Of a stretch of 64,000 bases of DNA, positions 23,614-35,545 are shown in pieces. A program made the position numbers and the translations under genes. The DNA comes from Aricia agestis. Its lineage: Eukaryota; Arthropoda; Insecta; Lepidoptera; Lycaenidae. The notes under the pieces were generated by a model. That model was not told the DNA's origin. It searched no databases and was given only the letters and a program-made list of their open reading frames with translations. The stretch covers positions 6,261,262-6,325,261 of the forward strand of contig NC_056418.1 of assembly GCF_905147365.1 (NCBI RefSeq), given 5' to 3'. Each line of letters starts with the position of its first letter. Positions within the stretch are counted from its first letter, which is position 1.

Positions 23614-23969
23614 GGGTGGGTTGCACCAACTTACTTTAACTATAACTTTAACTACAATGCAAAATGTCAAATCTTTAGTTAAAGTTAAAAATGGACGCCA
23701 TCAAGACGCCATATTTTACCTTAACCATAGAGCTTGACAAGGCTTTAAATGCACGTGGCGAAAAAAGGAACTAACGCTGTTATCATAAAAAACGCCATTT
23801 TTGACAGTTCTCCTTTACCAGCAGCGCCCCCGCCCACGTTCTTATAAAGCCTTGTCGGACCAGCAACGTCATCTATCAAATTCTGTGGTCAACGTTAAGG
23901 TTAAAGTTAAATTAGCCTTAACTATAACCATAACATTACCTTTAACCACGCCTCTGGTGCAACCCTACC
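23614..23969. mobile_element. 356-bp MITE, TTA target duplication
   Basis: The left end GGGTGGGTTGCACCAACTTA and right end GGTGCAACCCTACC are inverted repeats, with TTA on both flanks (23611-23613, 23970-23972). Sub-terminal AACTTTAACTATAAC-type repeats and an inner inverted pair (AAGGCTTTA / TAAAGCCTT) are present. PIF/Harbinger-type by its 3-bp duplication. Confidence 0.8.
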
Positions 23970-24216
23970 TTACTGAACTTGCAGAAATAAAAGTAAGAGA
24001 ACAAATGTTACCAGTACAGTTCAGGGATGTTGCGAATATCTGCATCCGCATCCGCATATATTTGGACATCCGCATCTGCATCCGCATCGGCATTTAATCG
24101 ATGCGGATTTTTATGCGGATGCGAATGTCATACGAGTTGCGACAAGAAAAAAAAAGCGGCGGGGTGTGAATGGCGCGTGCCGTTTGCGCGTGACAAATGA
24201 CCAATGGGAGCGAAAA

Positions 24217-24868
24217 AGCCGGCCAAGTGCGTATCGGCCACGCACAATAGAGGGTACCGTAGTACCGCCAGTTTTTGATAAGTTTTGCATCGAATGAATG
24301 AATGTCAATGAATGTACAATTATAACATGTTTTACACTACTCACAACATCATCTCAGTTACATTCAAAGGAATTTGAACGAAAAATTCCTGTGTACTTCT
24401 CAATAACTTATAAAGTCTTCTTAGCCGTGATAATTTTCTTTTAAAATTTAGCATATTTCCTACTCCCGTGAATTTTTCCACATATTTTTCAGACTCAACC
24501 GTTTAGCTAATAGCTGGTAGAAGGGGGAGACACTGGACACTAACGATTTCTTCCACTTTAAAACTTTGCATATTTCTTCGAATAATAATACTCGTAATAT
24601 TTTTTAAAACCCTATCCAACGACACCACACACGGTGGAGTGGACGCAAAATAAAAAGACTTATCCCCGTTTGGTGTGTAAGGGAGGACCCATAAATTTTT
24701 TAAAGGTTTTATATACCATTTTGTCGACACCGTTTATATGTATGTGCATTCATGCGGAATTTTGGCTTCGTAGGCTATTCTCTGAGCGAAACCGTGGAGA
24801 AACAGACAGACAGACGGACAGATAGACCGAAAATATAAGAGTTCCTTGTTGATTACGGAACCCTAAAA
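24217..24868 (-). repeat. Repeat-R copy inside the hAT-like element
   Basis: In reverse it starts CCGTTTTTAGGGTTCCGTAAT, has a GTCTGTCTGTCTG stretch and ends CGCACTTGGCCGG, the same ends as 7757-8207. The interior is diverged. Confidence 0.65.
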
Positions 24869-25139
24869 ACGGCCACAGGATCCGACGCGTTTATTGTGGT
24901 GCATTAATTATTGTCTTGTGTAAATTAATCACTACGTGTTTGTTTGTGCTTCTTACTTAATAAAAAGCGGCATTATGACTATTAAATATTTTAAGTATAA
25001 TGCTTTATGCTCCTATTTATAAATTCATGTACTTACTAACAAAAAAGTGGTAGAGGTTAATACAGGGGAATTAATGTAATTTTCATTTACAAATTATTAT
25101 CTCTTTAATACAAAAGTATTATTATAGTACAGGTTCCCT

Positions 25140-25456
25140 AGAACAATTTTTTTTTATTACTATCAAGGTAATTTTTTGTAAGCAGTTTCATTTTGATAAA
25201 AGGAACAACAATTTATTCTGCGAAAGTGGTAGAAAATCAAAGATAAATATGATTTAATATTTCGATTATGATGGTCTTAAAATATGGATTGTTCTATTCA
25301 AAATGCGTTTCAAAATTAGCTTCATTTTGAAACGCATTTTGAATAGAACAATCCATATTTTAAGACCATCATAATCGAAATATTAAATCATATTTATCTT
25401 TGTTCTCACAAAAAATTAGCTTGATATTAATTTAAAAATTTGTTCTAGGGAACCTG
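25140..25456. mobile_element. MITE-G: 317-bp TA-flanked palindrome with a 77-bp perfect stem
   Basis: The termini CAGGTTCCCTAGAACAA and TTGTTCTAGGGAACCTG are inverted repeats with TA on each side (25138-25139, 25457-25458), fitting Tc1/mariner. The centre, 25239-25315 and 25325-25401, is perfectly complementary over 77 nt around a 9-nt loop. A half-copy lies at 3849-3963. Confidence 0.9.
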
Positions 25457-25605
25457 TACTATTATTTTGTAACACATTACTTAAAAATTAAAATAATACT
25501 TTTTCATTTTATAAACTATATTTATGTAGGATCCGAAACATCTGCATCCGCATTCGCATCCGCGGATGTGAAAAAATCGGGATCCGCAACATCCCTGGTA
25601 CAGAT

Positions 25606-26545
25606 TAGTCGTGTTGATTAACAGAGACTGCGGTAGAGTAAAAATACATTTATTTTCTCTAATAATTTTCAATGAAAACTTTTGAATTAGAACATAATAT
25701 TTTGATTAGTTTATTGGCTCGTTTTAGGGACTCTAAATATTACTATACCGAATCTCATTTAAATCGGTTTGTCTTTTGGCGTTTATACTATTTATAAGAC
25801 GTATAGGTAAGCATGGAATGTATGCATAGATTTTAGCGAAAAACATACAATTCTTTACTTATATTCAATCTACATCCAGTAATAAAGTTTTTAGTTCTTA
25901 GTTCAAACTAAAATATCGTTAGAAGAAAGTAGTTTACAGAATCTCAACGCACCTCGAGGGTCTGAGCTAACGAGGAAATAGTGGTCGTAAATCAGGGGAA
26001 ATTCGCTCTTATTGAATTTTCTTTTTGTCGAGAAACGGAAGCGCTGCCTTACTTTTTGTTCCAAATGGACGCCTGGAGACATGTACGTTTCTTTCCGGAA
26101 CTATTTTGTATTGTAATGTCCAATTATAAAGGAGTCCAAAAGATCGATACTTGAGACAAAACAGATAACGTATAATAGTTACAAAATATTTAACAAACAG
26201 TGACGAATAATATTTACTAGCTGTCCCGAAACAGTCTCTGTCCTACCCTTAAATATTAGCATTTAAATCATTGAGGTACTATAGACTGGTGAGAGCCTTA
26301 TATCGGTGTATAAGCGTCAAAAGCGTGTAATGTTATGTCCTACTTACTAGGACATAACAAAGGAGTCGGACGGCATATTTCATGTAATAAAAGGGTGTAA
26401 TAAAGGTTTTTAGTGAACATATAATGCTAGATATTGTTGAGTTTTGTGGTTTCGCTAAATAATAAACTATAAGTATGGCCAAAGAATGCCTCAAACACGT
26501 GGATTTAACATTAAATACGTAAGTTTTGAACAACATTTTTTAGGA
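25606..26545. other. Non-coding stretch, nothing firm recognised
   Basis: A possible decayed Helitron end (ACTAGCTGTCCCGAAACAG) lies at 26217. Otherwise no gene. Confidence 0.35.
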
Positions 26546-26776
26546 TTAAACTTTTTAATCGGGACTTAACGCGATTTATTTATATATTGGACAACATTAG
26601 ACAACTCGAGGGTAGTCGTAGAACCGACCGCCCGGTGCAAACGAAGACGTCGCGCTCCTGCAGTCCCCTCGTGACCACGGCCGTTGCAACACGGCCGAAA
26701 CGTCGAGAAAAAGTATGTACTCGTAGTAGCAATACTACTTAAATAAGTCGCGTTAAGTCCCGATTAAAAAGTTTAA
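26546..26776. mobile_element. 231-bp element with perfect ~29-bp inverted termini
   Basis: TTAAACTTTTTAATCGGGAC at 26546 is the start of a perfect 29-bp inverted repeat whose partner ends at 26776. The GC-rich interior includes ACGGCCGTTGCAACACGGCCG, itself an inverted repeat, and ACGTCG. No coding capacity. Confidence 0.8.
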
Positions 26777-28590
26777 TTATAATGCAACGCGAAAGTTTAA
26801 AATGTTAACGTTTTTTAGGCTTTTCAATCGGTATTTTTGTAAGCTAAAAAGATAATTTATAAGTTTATTAATTCCTTGTTCGTGCTAAATAAGGCATTAG
26901 TGCTAAAAATGTTACATCAATTAAGAATTTGGCTATAAATATTGCATAGCTTTTTACGCGTGTTTACGGATTCTCATCACTCTAACTATAGTTAATCGAT
27001 ATCATGAACTAATTAACTTTCTTTCCTGTATCATAAAGTGCATCGAAATAATCGACAAATAGAAATATTCAAGAAAATAAACGCACACTACTTGTATAAA
27101 AATAAGCACAAAATGGCCACGCGATGACGGGCTAAGACTACATCTATACTATAATACTTTATCTGTGATTTAAATAGTGAAATTCACATTTTTTTTAATT
27201 ATTAACCGTTTAAACCTTTAACTGACACGACAATTTTCAGATCGAAATAAGGCAAAACGATCCAGTTATTCTCGAGTTTATGCGAATTATAATTGTTTTT
27301 TTTTAATCAGCAAAGCTAACTTGAAATCTATTGTGATCCCTTCAGTTCTCACCTCCTAGACCTAACATAGCTACAAGGTACAAACCGATAATGATGGCCC
27401 TAAAGTTATTGGCATTTGGTGCCTTGAAACTGCAAAAATCAAAAGGAGGATTTCTTTGGTCATAAGAGCCCTCCGCAAATGTTGACTCAGCGAAAATGAA
27501 AACGATCCTTATAAGAAGTCATTCCCACAAAATCCTCAGTATTCAGGCGAAGTTACCTGTTACAAGTTTGCTTTGAGAGCCTGCATGATTCTGCTTGCAC
27601 AGCACTGCAACCAAAGTAGCAAGTTGGTGTTTGCATGATCTGCATGCGAATGTACGCATATGCATTGCATATTTCATGAGTCTCTATTACAAAGTGTGCT
27701 GGAACTTCCATGTTACAGTGTTTCATTTGTTTTCATAATTAGTATATTGCTTTAAAATTCGTATAGAATGATATTCTAATTCACAGACAGGCGAGATGTA
27801 GTTGGTAATAAACTGAAATATAAAGCCGACACAGAATTTTAAACCAAAAATTCTAGATTTTATGTTGCAATTGTGAAAAAGTAATAGATTCTAAATGCGC
27901 ACTTGTACGTGACTTCCAACCGCTTTATAAACACAAGCTCAGCAGACTGATTTCGGGAATATCCTAAACCATATACACAGCTATCAAAATGCTTAGAAAG
28001 CTTTTTAGTGTTTAAGTCTAGACTTAATGGTAAAGTTAAAGTAATTTGTTGTTAATGACTTCTAAACACATAAGGATTTCTAATACAATAATTAAGTTAA
28101 ATGATTTTAGTCTAGTTAATTAAAGCTACTTGAAAACGCAAAGTCAAAGCTCATAAATAAACCTTTCTAAAGATCGCTAAATGAACAAAAATTCGCCGAA
28201 AGGCAAACAGATAACTTTATTTTTCGGGCCTCGCAAACGCCCAAATTGTATTTTCCATTCGGCTTAAACAAAACATTTTCCCTTAACTTGGCAGTTTAAA
28301 AAGGCCCCATTATAAAACTGCAACAGGTAGACAAAGTTATATTAGTTGAGGAGTTACCGCGCTCGGCGTTTGGTTGCATAATTATATTTAAACTATAATG
28401 AATTTCTTGTAAGCGTAACAAGAAAAGTTTAGTTTTTACGACAATAAGTTGCCCGGTATAAAACGTTTTGATTTGCAAGCTGATTAGTGGGATTTATACA
28501 AAGCTGTATAGCTAGTAGTTTTATGACGAATCAGCATTTCCTAACGGGCATAGGCCCACATTTCCACCACAGTGTCAGTGTGGCATGTAA
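26777..28590. other. Non-coding stretch, nothing recognised
   Basis: 1.8 kb with no gene, RNA or clear repeat. Confidence 0.4.
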
Positions 28591-28735
28591 GCCTACTACG
28601 AAACCGTTTTGAGACTCAAACAATCGGATGAGAATGCCGCGTCCTGCTCTAACAACGTCATTTCTCGTTTGTTAGAATAGGACGCGGTATTCTCGTACGA
28701 TTGTTTGAGTCTCAAAATGGTTTCGTGGTACGGCC
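28591..28735. mobile_element. Palindromic MITE sharing one arm with the element at 13.6 kb
   Basis: CTACGAAACCGTTTTGAGAC pairs with GTCTCAAAATGGTTTCGTGG, and the arms continue through ACTCAAACAATCG and GACGCGG. The same arm (GTCCTGCTCTAACAACGTCA on one strand) is found once at 13629-13700. Confidence 0.75.
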
Positions 28736-29446
28736 CCTGGATCGACTGCCGTATCCAACCCTTTGGTGTGATTTCAGAGAGCCTAATTCTAAATACTCAC
28801 ATACGGTTTTGGTCGATAGTCTTACTCCGAATCGAAGGAAATGACAATATATTTGACATATTTAATTCCATCGAGCCGGCAGTATTTAGCTGAGACATGG
28901 TATATTGTCGTCATAGGACTCGCAAATAAATTGATCAGACGAAAAAAGTTATACCTATGAATTATATCAGCATATCGTCTTCAAGTTCAAAATGTATATT
29001 TTAATTGTATTTTAATAATATTAGATGTTAAATAATATATTCTATTTATTTTCAAGCAGAATAAGTTTCCCGTCACAGAAATAGATCATGAGGAAAAAAT
29101 ATTACAAAATATATAAAAAAGAGTATTCAAAGAATGCGTACGTAAACGGTAAACTTATTGAATTTATTGCTATAATCAGTATCCTCTATTGGTTAATAAT
29201 AAACTGACATCAAAGTTGAAAGAATTTGGGAACAAATTCTAAATTCATTTGGGTAATGATACCCAGGGTATCGCTTTGAAAGAACATGGATCCAACTTTT
29301 TTCCGGAAAATTCTGTACATAAATTACGACCCGTACGTTCCTCTGCCGTTAGGGTACGTACAAACTAGGTGACAGCTAATAGAAGCTTATTCAGGATAAC
29401 CAATATTTTTCTTGATATTGTCATATGCATAGTTCAACGCATAGTT

Positions 29447-29808
29447 TAACGCCTCCGTGGTCTAGTGGTATAGAGCGCGGCTCTTGACTCGGAGGTGGTG
29501 GGTTCGATTCCCGCGTTGGAAACATGTTATTTCCAAGTTTGGTTAGGACAATGCAGGCTGATCACCTGATTGTCTGACAAGTAAGATGATCCATGCGTCG
29601 GATGGGCATGTAAAAAGTCGGTCCTGCGCCTTATCTCTCGCCAGTCGTGTCGGTCGTCCGTCCCACTGGGTTATGAGAGTAAAGGAATAGAGAGTGCTCT
29701 TGTGTACTGCGCACATACTTGGGCACTATAAAATTACTCCTGCGTAGCTGGCCTGGTTTCAATGAAACCGGCCACCGTCACCGAAACCGGTGTGGGAGCT
29801 ATTATTAT
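29447..29808 (+). mobile_element. SINE-T copy, plus strand, best-preserved head
   Basis: The head GCCTCCGTGGTCTAGTGGTA (A box) and GGGTTCGATTCCCGC (B box) are intact, followed by the body and the ACCGTCACCGAAACCGGTGT tail with ATTATT. The direct repeat GCATAGTT flanks it at 29439-29446 and 29809-29816. It could be transcribed by pol III in principle; whether it is cannot be read here. Confidence 0.88.
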
Positions 29809-30173
29809 GCATAGTTCCGCAATTGATATAATATACTATAATATACTTAAACAATTTCGTAGAAATAATGTGTCCTTGTCGCACTCCTATGACGTGTGAC
29901 GTCACGGAGTGCGTACGTCCTTTTATTTGGTCCCGTTGAACTTTTCGCTCTCTTCAAACCTTTTTATAATACATTTGATAAAATTTATCAGTGTTTGATA
30001 CCGCGTGAAGTGACGCGTGCTACGTGGGGTCGTAATGTATGCGACAGTGATGTAGCGGCGAATTCAATGAGACTGGAAGCCAAATATTGTGATAGACAGT
30101 CTAAATCTAACGAATATGCAAGGAAACGCGTATTTTTTTCTGTATTTTGCAAATAGGTTTAGATAAAGAAGTA

Positions 30174-30503
30174 TACGTGGGAGAGCCATGCTTCGGCACG
30201 AATGGGCCGGCTCGACCGGATAAATACCACGTTCTCACAGAAAACCGGCGTGAAACAGCGCTTGCGCTGTGTTTCGCCGAGTGAGTGAGTTTACCGGAGG
30301 CCCAATCCCCTACCCTATTCCCTTTCCTACCCTCCCCTATTTCCTTCCCTTCCCTACCATCCCCTATTACCCTATTCCCTCTTAAAAGGCCGGCAACGCA
30401 CATGCAGCTCTTCTGATGCTGCGAGTGTCCATGGGCGACGGAAGTTGCTTTCCATCAGGTGACCCGTTTGCTCGTTTGCCCCCTTATTTCATAAAAAAAA
30501 AAA
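30174..30503 (+). mobile_element. SINE-A copy, full length
   Basis: Starts TACGTGGGAGAGCCATGC and ends in an 11-A tail. Every block of the family is present. Confidence 0.88.
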
Positions 30504-32371
30504 TCCTCTGGAAATACAAATAAGATAACACCTACTTTCTTATCCCAATGAACTGTTTATTCGGTGGAATCTACATTTGAGCTAAGCATTTAATGAAATT
30601 TTACCCCTAAGGGAATTGAAAACACTTACCATGGTAAGCGATGCTCTGGGGAAATGGGTCAGAGTTTTGCCAAGAAATTTAAGCGGATCATCATGAAGGT
30701 GTAGTGACTAGGGTACAAGGTTATAGGCTAAACAAAAAGTCGGACGGTAAAGCTTTACGTATCACGCGCTCAGGCTGCTGTCACGGTGTCAAGTGAGGAT
30801 ATATGAAACTGCCTCAGGAATCACGTCGACTAGTCGCTTTGTCTTTCCTCACAACTGTCAAGCCGACAGATAAACAAATCCCTAATCCGACAATCCGATG
30901 AGGGTGTGTACGTACAGAGCGTAAGAGAAAAATAATAGAAAACAATTTACGTAATTCCAAGGATTGCTGATTTGCATCGTTTTAAAGATCTGTTATCATG
31001 ATAAAGTGGTGTTAAAATAAAGTGCCTACTTCTGGTACAGGAAAAAATAGTTAATGGAATAGAGTATAGACTATTTAAAGTCATGATCAGCCATCGCTTA
31101 AAAATCAAAATTTGGGTAGTGAATGATCAAGCTGATGATCCATACTATTTTTGTTTTATGACCAATAGCAGTAACCAAAACTGCTAGGGAACGATTAAAT
31201 TGGCGTGTTTCAGTTGTTTTAACATTATATTCAAAAACTTAAGTGCAAAAAAAGGGGGCAATATTGTTTGTTTCCCATTAGTCTCTCCGTTGCAATCTTA
31301 AGTGTGTACATACTTTAATCCAACAATCCGATAAGGCGTCACTTATTTTGCCTCAGTCACAAAACTTCGGAGACAAATTAAATTGTTTATTTTCTTACAA
31401 ATAATTGGGAGTATCAAAACAAGAGATTTCCGATAATTTTCTGACTTAGTGCTTTATTTATTTTGAATTTTCTATATAACAAGCGTCTACGTTCTATTAT
31501 TAGATAAGTTATGGCCATTTTTAAAATAAGGTAGGTACGTTCTTTTGATTTTAATTGGAAGATTAGATAAACCTTCTTTTTTAACTTTTCAATTTACTAT
31601 TAGTTGTAGATCAGCACTTTCTCTACCAGTAATATATTTTGTACCTTGTGCTTTTACTTAAATTGTAATTACTAATTAGGTAGTTGTTTTAATGTTCAAA
31701 AATTTTCAAATTTATTTCTTCTTTTGATCATTTATGAATGCATAAACTGACATCACCCTAAAAATAAGTTCCTACTTACTCTAATATTTTAATCTTTTTT
31801 CAACGTAAATTAGAATTACTTATCTTGTTCATCTAAGCAAGCTATATATTAATTTATTATCGCGTTACGGGTAATTAATACCGATACATCTCGTTCTAGG
31901 GTCAACTAAGCTTCGGCAATTGCTTTTGAACTCATTAGGAGAGGATTACTGTTGACTTTGACCGATTGCCGGGGCGATCAGATAGGGGCAACGACACCAA
32001 TCGTTCAGTGTTTTGATACAATCATCCTACTCGTGTTTTCAAGGGCTTTAAAGTAATGGATATTGAGGAATAGGACGTCACGAAAGACTAATTGTATCAA
32101 ATTATTAATGTTCTTTGGTAAGTTTACCTTTTGAATTTTTAGCTAAGAATGGATTAATTTAGGAGCTGGATTTGAAGTAAGTACCTATTATTAGATCATA
32201 AGTGATAGATGTAAGTAATGTCTGAGAAATGAATTTAGGCAGAAAGCGGACATACGAGGTGGGCACAAATAAGTTGTCACTAAACATGACCCCAGATCGT
32301 GGAGTTGGATGAAGATATTTCAAGTGACACTTTACAAAATAGCGAAAGTTATAATTATACCAAATATCTTT
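30504..32371. other. Non-coding stretch, nothing recognised
   Basis: 1.87 kb, AT-rich, no supportable gene or repeat. Confidence 0.4.
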
Positions 32372-32550
32372 GTAGGATTCCAAGTAAAGCGTTACGCCAA
32401 AATTCGTTCACGCGGGAAATGTACATTTTGCCGGGATAAAAAGTATAATATAATGTTCTTCCCTGGGACTCAAAGTATCTCCATACCAAATTTCAGCAAA
32501 ATCAGTTTAGCGGTTTGGGCGTGAAGAGGTTACAAACAAACAGACAGACA
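32372..32550 (-). repeat. Helitron-like fragment, minus strand
   Basis: In reverse it reads GTGTCTGTCTGTTTGTTTG, CTCTTCACGCCCAAACCGCT, AAATTTGGTATGGAGATAC, CTTTGAGTCCCAGG, matching the 5' part of the 59969 copy. It ends where SINE-A begins. Confidence 0.6.
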
Positions 32551-32554
32551 CGCA

Positions 32555-32873
32555 TACGTGGGAGAGCCATGCTTCGGCACGAATGGGCCGGCTCGACCGG
32601 AGAAGTACCACGTTCTCACAGAAAACCGGCGTGAAACAGCGCTTGCGCAATGTTTCGCCGAGTGAGTGAGTTTACCGGAGGCCCAATCCCCTACCCTCCC
32701 CTATTCCCTTCCCTTCCCATCCCTACCTATTACCCTATTACCCTATTCCCTCTTAAAGGCCGGCAACGCACCTGCAGCTCTTCTGATGCTGCGAGTGTCC
32801 ATGGGCGACGGAAGTTGTTTTCCATCAGGTGACCCGTTTGCTCGTTAGCCCCATATTTCATTCAAAAAAAAAC
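32555..32873 (+). mobile_element. SINE-A copy, shortened pyrimidine tract
   Basis: Complete from TACGTGGGAGAGCC to the A-tail. The pyrimidine tract is shorter than in other copies, so length differences lie mainly in this tract. Confidence 0.88.
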
Positions 32874-32899
32874 ACTTTCGCATTTATAACATTAATAAT

Positions 32900-33251
32900 A
32901 GCTCCCACACCGGTTTCGTTGACGGTGACCGGTTTCATTGAAACCAGGCCATCTACGCATGAGTAATTTTTATAGTGCCCAAGTGTGTGCGCAGTACACA
33001 AGAGCACTCTTTATTTTTTTACTCTCATAACCCAGTGGGACGGAAGACCAACACGACCGGCGAGAGATCAGGCGCAGGACCGACTTTTTTCATGCCCATC
33101 CGACGCATGGATCATCTTACTTGTCAGACAATCAGGTGATCAGCCTGCATTGTCCTAACCAAACTTGGAAATAACATGTTTCCAACGCGGGAATCGAACC
33201 CACCACCTCCGAGTCAAGAGCCGCGCTCTATACCACTAGATCACGTGAGGC
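32900..33251 (-). mobile_element. SINE-T copy, minus strand
   Basis: Full-length reverse copy: GCTCCCACACCGGTTTCG at left, tRNA-like head (GGGAATCGAACCCACC) at right, ending near CACGTGAGGC. No clean target duplication seen. Confidence 0.85.
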
Positions 33252-33842
33252 ATTCGGATTTTTAATATTATTAATATTAGTAAGTATGGAAGTATGGATG
33301 TCCTTGTAGGACTCCAAGTAAAACGACATAAAAGATTCAAATCATAAAAATATCGTTGAATAGCTCAAGAGCCATACTAGATCTGGAACACAAGGGAGCG
33401 TCTGTCAATATTAGAGCGCGCTGTTTGTTGTGGCTCAGCGTCAGGCGAAAAATTCCTCTTAATGCCTTTTTACCTCTTCAACAAACACGACTTTATAATT
33501 TTTTAATTCACTAAGTGCTTTCTGTTGGCTGCTAATCAGTCTCGCTCGTTTGAATTAATAATTTGATGTATTTTGTTGGATTGGGAATTTTAGATAAATT
33601 AAATCCAGAGTAGTAGAAAACATTTTTTTTTTCATTTAAATAAAAAGAGTTTGATTTATATTTAAAAAAAGGTATATCTTCCTGTTCTTAATTTCGTTGG
33701 TTATTTTTTCAATCCGTACGTTTATTTTAAAAATTTGCAGAAACGTTTAAAACTTCGTCCTCTATTCTCTTTAAAATTTTCCCCTTGACAGTTACCGAGA
33801 CCTAGAATCTACTTTGCCGATTTCCCTACTTATGTTACTTAA

Positions 33843-34316
33843 GAGGATACACCAGGGGCTAGAGAAATGAAAAAAAAGTACGTGTAATATCTATAACTGT
33901 CTCCCTTACCTCAAGCCTATACCGCAGAACGCGATAGAGACAATTGCAGAAAAATGAAAATCAACGATTCGTTGTCCCCTGATTCCTTCTCCAAAACTTA
34001 ACCGATTTAAGTTTTCTTTTTTCATTAAAGATTAAAAAAAGGCTTGAGCTGTGTTCCTGTATTTTATTTTTTTTTTGTAAAATCTAGCCAAATCTGTTTT
34101 CTGGATGTTTGAACACAGCGGAAAATCTGGCCATTTTTTTGGGTTTTTGAACGTTCATATTATCTTATTTAATAATTAAATTATAAAAAAAAAAACATAG
34201 GGACATTGTATTAGTGGCCGTAGATATTCAGGAAAAAAATTATAACTCTACTAGCATTATCCAGGGAGGAAACAGGGGACAACGTTTGTATGGAAAAAAG
34301 GGCGGTGGGACTCCTC
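33843..34316. mobile_element. TTAA-flanked MITE, uninterrupted copy
   Basis: GAGGATACACCAGGGG at the left and GGTGGGACTCCTC at the right give a short inverted terminus (GAGGA/TCCTC). TTAA flanks both ends (33839-33842, 34317-34320), the piggyBac-type target. The inner TCCAGGGAGGAAACAGGGGA and GGCTTGAGCTGTGTTCC match the inverted copy at 41080-41917. Confidence 0.75.
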
Positions 34317-34480
34317 TTAAAAACATATTGTACCCGTGCTATAAACTCATTTCGAACATCAACAATCTTATTCTTGGAGACCGGAGAATAGAAAACCACA
34401 AGACGTATATAGACTTACATTTACATAAACATACGTTGGAGACCAAAGTTGCCAGCCTCATATATTTTTACCATAATATA

Positions 34481-34822
34481 CTAGCTCCCCCGGCAAACAT
34501 TGTTTTGCCATATAAATTATTTGTAGTTGTAACTTGTAATGTAGGTAGTTCTTTATTATTTTATTGAAGTGACTGAATAAGTATGCCACCATGGCAACAT
34601 CCATCGCTATCCCGTCGCACAAACAATGGTCGCCGTCAGTCTCGAGTTGTAACAATTTAATATTATTTATTCAAAAAATGCACTTATCAATATAAAAAGT
34701 AGCAAGTAGCCGATTCTCAAACCTACTGAATATGCATAATATAATATTTGGTAAAAATCAGTATAGCCGTTTCGGATGAGTACGGTAACTAACATTGTGA
34801 CCCGAGAATTTTATATATAAGA
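34481..34822 (-). mobile_element. Non-autonomous Helitron, minus strand
   Basis: In reverse it begins TCTTATATATAAAATTCTCG and ends GTTTGCCGGGGGAGCTAG followed by T. These are standard non-autonomous Helitron termini, with no coding capacity. Confidence 0.7.
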
Positions 34823-35295
34823 AGAAGTTACAATTTGTAAACTGTAATTTATAACGCATATTCTATTCCAGCATCAACAAATAACTCTGTCGGCAAATCT
34901 GTCCCCGCGTTTGTCACTAATAAGTCACAAGGGGCCGACATAACTCATACAGTGGCGAAAATAAATTTGCAATTCCTACGAACGGCGCGATTTAGCTCAA
35001 TATCGAGTTGAGATCCCCTCTTGTATCAACATCAGCGGTTTGTTATACACGACAAAATATAGCGGATCTTTTGCATCAATTTGCTGTAACAACAGTAGCC
35101 TCACAGGTATTTACTCTTTTTCTAAAAGAGATTTATTACCTTGTTGGAAATTTTAGTACACAATCATATTGTGTTTCCAAATTTTGTAATGTCAAAACAA
35201 TATCAAGACGATTCGATGTATGTAATTTGAAAGTGTAACAGCTAAACTCAGAGTCATAATTTTGATGATTACTCGAAGACTGATAGAAAAACTCT

Positions 35296-35545
35296 AAGGC
35301 TGACCGCACACGCGTTTTCTGTATTCGATTTCCTAATGTGGGATTCCGTAAGACTAGCGCAAACCTTCGTTTTTTTTTTCACGCGCAAACACTTGAAACG
35401 TACGTGCAGAATTCGTTCCGTTCGGGAAAAAGTGAACGTGTACGCCAGTTCATGTATTTTCTACTGGTTTCATGCATTCGGATTCCCAAATATGGAAATC
35501 GAATTCAGAAATCGTAAACGGAAAACGTATGTATGCAGCCAGCCT
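35296..35545. mobile_element. 250-bp MITE (AAGGCTGACCGCACAC ends)
   Basis: The left arm AGGCTGACCGCACACGCG and TTTTCTGTATTCGATTT pair with AAATCGAATTCAGAAAT, ACGGAAAACGTATG and GCAGCCAGCCT on the right. An ORF across it is an artefact of the arms. Confidence 0.65.

Larger units (their letters stand above)
24022..25597. mobile_element. Composite hAT-like non-autonomous element, 8-bp TSD
   Basis: The termini CAGGGATGTTGCG and CGCAACATCCCTG (one mismatch) are inverted repeats; sub-terminal GCATCCGC repeats occur on both ends. The flanks GTACAGTT (24014-24021) and GTACAGAT (25598-25605) match at 7 of 8 positions, the hAT duplication length. No transposase ORF. About 1 kb of its 1576 bp is later insertions: repeat-R and MITE-G. 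Confidence 0.75.

Noticed and set aside
23801..24097. 98-residue ORF ending in an IRI/RIR-rich run
   Set aside because: It spans a MITE and the GCATCC repeats of the hAT-like element; low-complexity artefact.
29451..29522. tRNA-like sequence with A and B boxes
   Set aside because: It is the head of SINE-T; the anticodon arm does not pair properly and the SINE body follows, so it is not a tRNA gene.
34214..34567. 117-residue plus-strand ORF
   Set aside because: It crosses the end of the TTAA MITE and enters a Helitron.
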